Assembly: GCA_003956705.1 (NCBI GenBank)
Contig: QZCP01000009.1
Span: 1 to 64,000 of the forward strand
Direction: 5' to 3'
Origin: Brevipalpus yothersi
Lineage: Eukaryota; Arthropoda; Arachnida; Trombidiformes; Tenuipalpidae
DNA length: 64,000 nt
Positions 53,552 to 62,304 of the stretch are shown piece by piece. Both the position numbers and the translations under genes were made by a program. How positions within the stretch are numbered: position 1 is the first letter of the stretch; each line of letters begins with the position of its first letter. The notes beneath the pieces were generated by a model. It did no database searches, was not told the origin of the DNA, and saw nothing but the letters and a program-made list of their open reading frames with translations.

Positions 53552-54688
53552 ATGTCACCTATTGGCTTCAAAGTTTGCCAATTGACCAATCGAAGTCTCA
53601 TCAATATCGGTGGTCGAGATGCTTTCAGTTATGTGCAAACTTTTACCACATGTGATCTGAGGCAAGCTGCTCCTACTGTGTATGGCTTGATGGTTAATGC
53701 TGCCGGTAAAACCATGGCCGATTTGATGTGTTATGTGATCAATGGTAATCCAGCTGAAAGACAATTAGCATTAACTGCAGTGGCATACCAGAGGTTCGGT
53801 ATTGATGGTGAACCGAGCGATAGTTTACTGCTGGAATGTGATTCGAAATTGGCTGAACCAGTGAGAAAGACATTGTTTACCTACAAAATTCGTCGACAAG
53901 TGACCACAACTCATGCGCCTGAATATAAATTGTTCAGCTTGTTTCCTGATGTAAATAGCGTATCTGAGCTGGTTCAAAGGCCTCTGCCGACAATCGAAGA
54001 GATCAAATCAGATGATCTGATCATCACTCGTGATCCACGAATCGGTCCCATTAGTTATCGAATTTTGTCCAGGCTTGGCCATGATTCGCCCGAATCACTC
54101 ATTCCTCTTCTATCACACCTTACCTCGGGCTCAATTAAGGACACCAATCTTCTTGATTATCATCTGTTCAGGTATAAACTTGGCATAGCTGAAGGTATGA
54201 ATGATTATCGGCCCTATGCCATCAGTCCTCTTGATCTTAATGTTGACTATATGAATGGATATAGTTTAACTAAAGGACAATTTATTGGTAAAGATCAAAG
54301 TTCACGCCGAAAATTAAGAGATTTAACGCGCTTACGGCTGATGCCAGTTGAGATTCTTCTTCCACTTCCGGAAATAAAAGGTCTCAACTTTGGTTTTGCC
54401 ACTAATATTTTAAATCAAAAAGGTGCCTACATTGGCCTATTCTTGTCTAGGAAGCAAAATCATGGTCTTGCTTTAATCAATTTAAAGAGAGCAATCAGTA
54501 GTAATTTTGAATTGTACCATAAGCAGAGTGGAGCCAAACTTTTGACCCGTCTTCCGTTTTGGTGGCCACGTGAAACACTTCTTGAGTGTTTCTCTCGTAA
54601 GCAAGATGTTTTACCTCCTCCAGGCATTACGAAAATTGGAGATGGAACTAGTCAAGAAAAAAATTATAGCTCAGCAAGCTCAAAATAA
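53552..54688 (+). CDS. IBA57: IBA57-like iron-sulfur cluster assembly factor (GcvT/YgfZ fold)
   Basis: A single exon encodes 378 aa. Family features: start QLTNRSLINIGGRDAFSYVQ, GLMVNAAGKTMADLMCYV, RDPRIGPISYRIL, YRYKLGIAEG-like FRYKLGIAEGMNDY, then PLDLNVDYMNGYSLTKGQFIGKD (broken here for length: the signature begins at Lys241). IBA57 works in mitochondria with ISCA1/ISCA2 to build [4Fe-4S] clusters. The family signature KGCxxGQE reads KGQFIGKD here, so the usual Cys is Gln243. The first in-frame ATG is at 53,552; the frame upstream is open only to 53,504 with no earlier ATG, and the folate-binding-like domain begins within ten residues, leaving almost no mitochondrial presequence. A micro-ORF ATGATTATGTAA (53,511-53,522) lies just upstream. 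The stop is inside AATAAA. Confidence 0.88.
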   Translation: MSPIGFKVCQLTNRSLINIGGRDAFSYVQTFTTCDLRQAAPTVYGLMVNAAGKTMADLMCYVINGNPAERQLALTAVAYQRFGIDGEPSDSLLLECDSKLAEPVRKTLFTYKIRRQVTTTHAPEYKLFSLFPDVNSVSELVQRPLPTIEEIKSDDLIITRDPRIGPISYRILSRLGHDSPESLIPLLSHLTSGSIKDTNLLDYHLFRYKLGIAEGMNDYRPYAISPLDLNVDYMNGYSLTKGQFIGKDQSSRRKLRDLTRLRLMPVEILLPLPEIKGLNFGFATNILNQKGAYIGLFLSRKQNHGLALINLKRAISSNFELYHKQSGAKLLTRLPFWWPRETLLECFSRKQDVLPPPGITKIGDGTSQEKNYSSASSK

Positions 54689-54689
54689 A
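54684..54689 (+). terminator. Poly(A) signal AATAAA overlapping the IBA57 stop codon
   Basis: AATAAA at 54,684-54,689 includes the TAA stop (54,686-54,688). No better signal was seen before the opposing BRD8 coding end. Confidence 0.5.
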
Positions 54690-54693
54690 AATG

Positions 54694-54699
54694 TTTATT
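54694..54699 (-). terminator. Poly(A) signal of BRD8 (AATAAA on the minus strand)
   Basis: TTTATT on the + strand lies 34 bp beyond the BRD8 stop (54,733) in BRD8's direction. It is 4 bp from the IBA57 signal on the other strand. Confidence 0.55.
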
Positions 54700-54732
54700 G
54701 TTTTTTTTCAATCACAATCGAACGATTTGGAA

Positions 54733-57700
54733 TCAGCTTTCATTCACTCTCCGAGGTCGCGGAGCCGGTGTAGGCTGATCTGGCTGAGGTTTTTTGACTT
54801 TCACCTTGCTAGGTGTCGGAGGAGCCGGCTGAGGTTCAGTGTCAGTTGAGGTTCGTTTCCGTCGAGATGAAGAATTAGAAGATGATTCTCTATCCTGGAA
54901 AAAATTAGAAAGGTGAGCTTTATAGTGTCAAATGATTATAAGCGTATGTATTGCTTACGTGAGCGTCAGTTGATGATGTTGATACATTGGTGCGTCTTCC
55001 TCGAATTTTCGTGGATGGTGTTGGCGTATCATTCACTGGACTGGACTTCTGCTGAGTTTCAATGAAATCTTCTATACCTTCGAGAATTTCTTTCTGCATC
55101 TCAACAGCCGCTTGGTGAACATCATGATCCACCCTGTTGTACATTATGGCATTTTGGAACATCAACATCATATCTCTCTGGAACTCGACTGATGTTCGAA
55201 TCTGGCCAGTTTCAATTTTTTTCCTAATAGTGGTCAGATCCATAGGCTTATAAACGACTGTTGAGTAGCCTTTAGCTTCACTGTCCGTCACAGGATGATG
55301 GAATAAATTGGAAAACTTATGAGTTGCAGCCTGTCTCCACAGTAACATGATAGCTTTCTTCCACATCTTATAACCTTTCTCGTTTTCGATTTCTTCATTT
55401 GTACTTGGTGTAGCTACCGGTGCTGGGCTACTGGGAACAGAATCAGTTGTTGATAGTGCCTTTCCAAGTGATGGTTTAGGTGTGGCCACAGGTGTTGCTG
55501 GGCCGCTTGTACTCAAAAGTGTATTATCACTTGATTCCTCGCTTAATGGCGCGATTTCTCCAGCAGAGACAGCGGTATTTAGCTTTTTAGCACCCATCAA
55601 GGTAGCCTCTGTGGATGGAGGCTCAAGCGTGGTTGGCGTTTTCTGAGGAAACAAAATTATAGAAAATGATCAATAATTGGATGCTCAAATTGAAGTTGTT
55701 ATCAATTTTTGACTGATTTGAACTACTACATAAGGAGATCGTGAAATGATGCTGATGAAAGAATGTGAAAGGACTTACAGCTTTGTTTGACGATGGAGTT
55801 TCCTCCTCAGTACTATTCTTTCGATCTTTGGTCAAGCGAACGCGACCTGATCTTCTAGTCATTGTAGGCGTTGCTGGAGTAGCAGGCGTTCCAGGTCTCT
55901 TTCTCTTGGGCCTGGATGCTGATGCATTTTCAGATTTAACTTCAATAGATGTACTTGGCATAGTTTCATTGGCATCAACTCTGTCTGGACTCGTGACTTT
56001 ACTTTGAACTTCAACAGGGGTATCCTCAACTGCTTCTTTGGCATCAATCTTCTCCTGCTTAACTTCGACTGTTATTACTGGCTGGCTTGGTTCAAGTAGT
56101 TTCTCTTTCTTTGATGTTTCAACCTGGACTTGAGATTGGGGAGCGATTGTAGAAGGAGCTTCTTTTTTAGGCGATTCGACAACCAATTGTACCGATTCCT
56201 CGTCGATAGTGACCATTTCAACATCTCCAACATTAGACGATGCATCTTTGTTCGTTTTTTCGGAACCATCAATGGTATCAATTTGTTCCTCTTTTTCTTG
56301 AGGTAGAATCACAATCTTCTCTTCATGCTGTACCTCTGCAACTCCAGCTGGATTGATGTGTAGTTTTACAGATGTTGGAGTAGCTTCTTCAAGCAATTTA
56401 CTCAAAGTGGGTGATGATGTGACAGCATGAGAAGGCGAAGAAACTTCTGGTCTAGCAGAGATTTCATTTTCTCTTGATGAAGGAGGATGAGGTTCTACAA
56501 ATGATGACGAATCTGTTTGAACACTTGGTATAGATGTGGGTGGATGTCTGGAAGACGGTGAAGATACTGGAGTCATGGAATTGCTGTGTGATGGAGAAAT
56601 CCTCTGCTGCATATCTCGGATTGCCATAGGACTTAGAATATTTGTACAATAAGGACTTGAGCTGGTGGCTGAAGGAGAGGGACTTTGAAGCAATGAGGTG
56701 AGTAGTGGAGATGTTGATGGGCTAGAAACAGGAGGTGGAATATTTTTCTGTTTCTCGGGGGATTCTTGAAGCTCATTGGCTAGATTTTCAATTTTGATTG
56801 AAAGTGAATCTGGTTTGAGAGCCTTCTCCACTTCGGTGAGAGGTTCCGCTTTTTTACTCTCCGATTCGTTGGGAGTTGTTGGCTGTGATGGAGGTTGAGT
56901 GGATTTGGGCTTAGGTGATCTGGAAGCTAAGAGATGTCTATTGGCTTTAAGCTGAGCCATTTTAGCTTCTCTTTCGAGTAGCCATTTTTTGTGATTTTCT
57001 TCTTCGATCTCTTTGTCTTTTTCCTCTTTTCTCATTCGTTCCCATATGGCCTTGAGAAAATCTTCGTCTGCTTTTTTAGCTTTTACAGTGTCAATTTCAT
57101 TTTTGATTTTAAGATTCTCTTCTCTTTCTTTTTTAATTAATTCATGGAGTTCATCAATCCGCTTTTTTTGCAACTCTAAAACGATCAAATCTTGAGCTGT
57201 ACTCTCACCGCGTTCCCCGCGCTTTCGCCTGTAAGTACGACACTCTCGATTAGTTTGCAAATGAGAGGGAAAAAAATTGAAAATAAGAACCACTTACTTT
57301 GGCTGTTCAACATTTTCAAGCAATTCAGAATACTGGAGGGCACAATTTTTCTGTGAAAACCAATCACTTGGTCTTCTTGATTCACCAAAAGGTTTCAACG
57401 ATCGGCTCACCGAATACCTACAAGTTGAGCGTAAAATGATTTTATTATTATTTTACTGTATGAAAAAAAAATTTCCTCAAAATTCAATCAAAACTCACCA
57501 ATTTTGATCACCAGAACGTAACACAGCACATGCTAAGGCTAATTTTTCTCTTGTCGACCACACATCAATAGGTCCTTGTTTAAGCTTAATTCCTGCTGGA
57601 CACAATTCATCATCCATTTTTAGCATGTGTATTATAAACTCTCACATAAAAGCGAAAACAATATTGAAAAAAATACACAGACACCAACACACACAACTTA

Positions 57701-57755
57701 ACACTTTGAATGACAATCCCACTAGATACTTACTTTGAGCTGTCGTCGTAGTCAT
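54733..57755 (-). CDS. BRD8: Bromodomain-containing protein 8 (NuA4/TIP60 complex subunit)
   Basis: Minus-strand exons: 57734-57755, 57499-57595, 57298-57417, 55779-57228, 54959-55642 and 54733-54894, 844 aa. The N-terminal SANT-like region is typical of BRD8 (VWSTREKLALACAVLRSGDQ, then YSVSRSLKPFG, DWFSQKNCALQYSELLE and KRKRGERGE). A charged coiled coil follows, then about 400 residues rich in Ser, Pro and Thr. The bromodomain is at about 653-760 (WKKAIMLLWRQAATHKFSNL, YKPMDLTTIRKKIETG, MFQNAIMYNRVDHDV) and keeps the acetyl-lysine-binding Asn (residue 732). BRD8 is a chromatin subunit of the TIP60 acetyltransferase complex. The first exon (MTTTTAQ) is a 22-bp micro-exon with a perfect GTAAGT donor. 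The alternative is a start at 57,617 (MDDELCPAG) or in-frame 57,626 without that exon. Introns are 64-138 bp. The gene is convergent with IBA57 and divergent from the sidestep-like gene at 58,328. Confidence 0.9.
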
Positions 57756-57897
57756 TATAAATATATATTTACACACAAACACGAATATCAAACAATCAAA
57801 TCAAATTAAATTGTAATAAAAATAGAAATGAATCAATTTTAATCCTCTGTAAACAATGTTTACACAAAATTTTCACTTTTTCAATGAAATGAAATGA

Positions 57898-57907
57898 AAA
57901 CATGTTC
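57898..57907 (-). promoter_or_regulatory. RRRCATGYYY decamer upstream of BRD8
   Basis: GAACATGTTT in the BRD8 direction lies 143 bp upstream of the micro-exon ATG (57,755). That matches the spacing of the related AAGCATGTT elements before UTP6 and IBA57. The match to those is only partial. Confidence 0.25.
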
Positions 57908-58076
57908 CATTTTGTTAACTTTCACTACTCACAGAGGTCATCACTCAACTCAATGCCTTAAAACGATGCTTTTTATTGAGACAAAGCATAGTGACATCTA
58001 GTGATTGAACATGTATACAGAGTTCGAATATTTTTCTGAACATCTCGAATTTGCTTTTGTTCATCAGCTGACAGCA

Positions 58077-58118
58077 AGAGAGAGAGAAAGAAAGAGAAAG
58101 AGAGAGAGAAAGTTCAGT
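58077..58118 (+). promoter_or_regulatory. GAGA-rich tract plus TCAGT initiator, putative promoter of the second sidestep-like gene
   Basis: A purine tract of GAGA/GAAA repeats (58,077-58,111) is followed at once by TTCAGTT. The TCAGT at 58,114-58,118 matches the arthropod initiator. It is 210 bp before the ATG at 58,328. No TATA box is present and no convincing downstream promoter element was seen. Short upstream ORFs, including two ATGTGA units, lie in the inferred leader. Confidence 0.4.
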
Positions 58119-58327
58119 TCATGTGAACATTTCGAACAGAGCAAGTGATTTCGATTGGCTCTGAAACCGGGTGAATCCACATAATCATAATTGGATTAAA
58201 TTGCGTGTGTCTTGTCGGTATGTGAGAGTGTGTGTGTGCGTTCGAATGTTTCGTGATGATGACGATAATGGTATTGATGATTAGTGGATCAAAGTGATGT
58301 AGTGGTGGTGGATATTCGGTGGAGCCA

Positions 58328-58782
58328 ATGGTTTTCATACCGTTACTTTCGGTGTTTCTTGTGTGCCTATTGTGTCCCATCGGTCGCCTATCATCGACTG
58401 TGGCCACAAGTATAGCAAGTTCATCGTCAGCATCATCAGCATCCTCATCCTCATCATCGTCATTAAATTTTTCATCGGATAATAGTAATAATAATAATAA
58501 AATTAATTCATATCCATCAGCATCATCATCATCCGATCCAGTGTCGAGTGTCGGTGATGAATTAAATGTGACCAAGGTGATCGCCGGTGAAGATGGTCAA
58601 GCGGTATTGCCATGTTCCGTGTACACACCGAATAACGATAGTATTGATCTGATATTGTGGTTCAAAGGTGATGATGAGACTGCATTGTATTCACTGGATG
58701 CTCGAGAAAAGAATAAAATTCATCAAGGAAAACAATTCGGCGACAATGATCAATCACGCGCCACCATTGACATCAGTGCAAA
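58328..58782 (+). CDS. Sidestep-family Ig receptor, first coding exon (continues beyond what can be seen)
   Basis: The exon encodes 151 codons plus two bases and ends at a GTAAGC donor (58,783). It begins with a signal peptide (MVFIPLLSVFLVCLLCPIG). A low-complexity Ser/Asn stretch of about 50 residues follows, then the start of an Ig V-type domain in sidestep wording (KVIAGEDGQAVLPCSVYTP, DLILWFKGDDETALYSLDAR). The first Ig cysteine and the core Trp are present. The exon stops in mid-domain at RATIDISA, before the DxGxYxC strand. No continuation was recognised in the remaining 5.2 kb, so the next exon is presumably outside the window. The likely role is as for the sidestep family: a cell-surface guidance or adhesion ligand. 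A GTG nine bases upstream is in frame, but ATG 58,328 is the first proper start. Confidence 0.85.
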
Positions 58783-59865
58783 GTAAGCTATTTGAATTGT
58801 TTTTTTTCTTCACTCGATTCTGTTACACACACACTTGGTTGTCTTTCTCATCATCATAACATCGATCAGGCTCAAAAGTTTTCATCTTCTTATTCTTTTT
58901 CTTCTATTTTTTCATAATTCACTGTTGATTCCATGAAGTGAATGAATATGCAATTTATTGAGCCAATTTTTTTTGTTCTCTCTTCTCCTTTTTTGGTTTT
59001 TATTTCTTGCGGTGATTTAATTATCTTGTCCATTGAACTTGAAAACTCCCGGTTTCATCATGTTCGATTGTACCTCCCTACATGCTGGCTAATTACAGAT
59101 AAGAAAGGAACCATGTATACCATGTTTCATAGCTCTTTGTTGAGGTTGCTTTCGGCTGTTTTCTTCTCAGAATAGCTCATCGGAAACATTCTTCCTCCTC
59201 TTAAGAAAGAAAACGGATGCCAGTCAGCTTATTCCGGAAGATTCATTGTTTCAGATGCTTTTCCTCTTTTTGCCTTCTCTCTCTTCCATCCTCTACATTC
59301 TTATGTCATTAGCCATACAGTAATAAACAAGCACGATCTGAGCGCGCGTTTTTATGTCATCGACCAAAAGTCATGAGACCCAGAAAAGTAGAGAAGAAAG
59401 AGTAGATTTCTCCAAGGAATCTCAACTTTGGATGATAAAAAAGAGAAAATAGAGTCTTGTGGAGAAAATGATGATCGAAAAAAAGTGAGATCTGTGGCAA
59501 TGAATTCACAATTGTTATTCCCCATATGAAAAATGTCATGATTTCATTAACTCACTCCACTTCAAATTCTTACCATAGCTCTTGTACAGTGAAGTATGTC
59601 ATTGTTGAATTACTATTCTTCGATTACCCCTTTTTTATATTTGGTTTGCTTAACATTAAATACACCCTTCAACGCGATTCATTCCTTAATTATCTCTCCT
59701 TCTCTCTTCACAATATTTCTCAAGTCTCAATGAATGAAGTTAAGTACATGTTGTATTTTGGGAAGAAAGTGAGTGTGATCATTTTCAACTAACACGAGTG
59801 CACATAATTTCATACCTTTTTTCAGATCACGAAGAATTTTCTCAGAATTCAAGTAGAATACTTGA

Positions 59866-59867
<2 letters not shown>

Positions 59868-59897
<30 letters not shown>
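59868..59897. repeat. (CT)n microsatellite
   Basis: A CT run of about 30 bp in the inferred first intron of the second sidestep-like gene. Confidence 0.95.
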
Positions 59898-59900
<3 letters not shown>

Positions 59901-60979
59901 GAACAATTTCTTACCAAACAGTGGTGAGGGCTACAAATCTCAATTTTATGAGCTCTTTTACTGGAAATGTTGCCCATAAAAGTGGCGATACTTACCTCGT
60001 ATATTTCACTTTGAAACAGGAAAGACAGCAAAAATTCGTGTAAGGATTGAGATTGATCGCGATTAAAGTGTTTTGTAGGCACTAAACATCTTGAAAAAAT
60101 CATTCATTCTCTTAATTTATTATCACTCGATTAGATTCAACGTTGTTTAAGTTTTTAAGAGTAACAACATTCTCCTCACAATCACATTGACCAGTTTTAT
60201 CAGTGCTCTTGATTCTAAGGTCCTGTTATTTATTTTGATTCGAAGCTCTTCTTATTACCCTTCAGATGTGTGTGTATGTGTGTGGGCAAGTTTGTATAGA
60301 CGTGTTAGCCAGAGCTTATCCAATGTCTTCTCTGTAAGCTCATGATGATCATGTTCCATTGAATATTTATGTTCCCTTCTTGACATTCTCATGGATACCT
60401 TCAATATTTTCAAAATAAAATTCCTAGGAAAAGTAAACACTTTTCATTTCCTAAATATTTATGGTCTTACTGATGAATTTGTAATTGTGCTCTCGTGTGA
60501 ATTTTTTGGTAAAAAAATTGACACTTGAACACACATACATGCACTCACATATAACCATATAAACCGCTATACATGAGCCCAACCTATTCCACAATATTTC
60601 CAAACTTTCATTTTGAATGGTGAACAAACATGTTAGGAACCTCAAAAGTTGAAAAGTGAAAGTATCTTGTCTCTCACGTCATCTCACTTTTCTCGTCCAA
60701 AGATTTTCGATAAACTCATATGCAAAAAAAGAGTAGAGAGAGGGAAAGAGAAAGAGAAAGAGAAAGAGAGAGTGGGCAAAACCATGAGAGCGAATCCAAG
60801 AGGATCCTGGGAACTAGTGATAACTTTTTTCAAATATATTTATATATATTCTCCTCTTCCTTGGAACTGAGAGTATTTGTATTCATCATAGGTTCCGATT
60901 TGCTGTTCAAACAAACAGTGCTTCATGAATCTTTTCATCTCATATTTCTTTTACTCAATACTTGAAGAAAGAGAAGAGA

Positions 60980-60983
<4 letters not shown>

Positions 60984-61027
<44 letters not shown>
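60984..61027. repeat. (GA)n microsatellite
   Basis: A GA run of 44 bp, preceded by GAGAA repeats. Confidence 0.97.
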
Positions 61028-61029
<2 letters not shown>

Positions 61030-61616
61030 CTGAGAGTATCAACCCGAGTTTTGCTTTTCCAATTCTGTATATGACCTCCAATCTCCAATCAATGATGAAT
61101 GGTTAGCAATGCATATGAATTTCATGGCTTGAGAAACTAATCCGAGACGATTTATTTGAGAGAATGAAGTGGGTGATCATCACAGAAGCTTGTGCATATC
61201 GCGTTCACCCATTATTGTGAATTCTTTTGAAAGCACAAAATTTTCATCATATATCAACTAGATTGCTGCATCAAAAATGATTGCTCTACTCACTTTTCTC
61301 TTTCCACATTACAATCATGAATAATCACTATGCTTATTCGTTACTTCACCCTCTTTGCACTCCAGAATTCTCAATCTTCAACCATTTTACGATCCCTGAA
61401 ATCATGAGAACGCGTCAACATTATGAGTTCATCACATTTACCTTGTATATAATTCTCATGGTTCACAGAGAGAAAGAGAAAAGAGAGGAGAAGAGAGTAA
61501 AGAGAAAGAAAACTGGAAAAATGGAAGAACACTGTATAGTACATTTCCTCTTACACATTTTTCCTGCCATCATGCCCATAACTCGAGATGAAATTCCGTT
61601 CTTTGGAAATCTTCAC

Positions 61617-61618
<2 letters not shown>

Positions 61619-61683
<65 letters not shown>
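61619..61683. repeat. (CT)n microsatellite
   Basis: A pure CT run of 65 bp. Confidence 0.97.
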
Positions 61684-61685
<2 letters not shown>

Positions 61686-62257
61686 GTTCTATACATGTCT
61701 CATGCGAAAGAGAAAAATGAGTTGATCAACATGCGTGTGTGTACCAGTATCGTTGTTCCATGAATTATTCTGAAAAATGAGAATTTTTCATCCTTCTGAA
61801 TATCTGGAGGGTGAACCTTGGAAAATTTGCGTAGAAATATTCCCATTTAAAGTTCAATAGATGTGGGCCAGGATTTTGTTCAGATGATGACCAATTGTTT
61901 ATCATCATCTTGGTTTTATGCCCCATCGCATTCCATCTCAAAGTACATACACACTCACAAACACATTTCACATGGTCAATACCATTTCTTCGTTTCTCAA
62001 CCTATCTCCCACGATAATCGTGACAATATTCGAGAGGATCATCTTTGATCAGTTCTTGTATCCTCTATCACCGATATACACATAACACTCATGATATCCA
62101 TAATGCTTCTATCGGATAGTCTTTCTAGGCATTAGTTCGGCAGACAGTCAGACTTTTGCGATAGGAAGTGTGAGCATCAATAAGTAAGCTTTCGATTGAT
62201 GAACGAAAGAAAATGGATGAAGATAGCACAAATTCTCTCCCTTTTTCTGTCCTCTCC

Positions 62258-62261
<4 letters not shown>

Positions 62262-62301
<40 letters not shown>
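62262..62301. repeat. (CT)n microsatellite
   Basis: A CT run of 40 bp. Confidence 0.97.
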
Positions 62302-62304
<3 letters not shown>

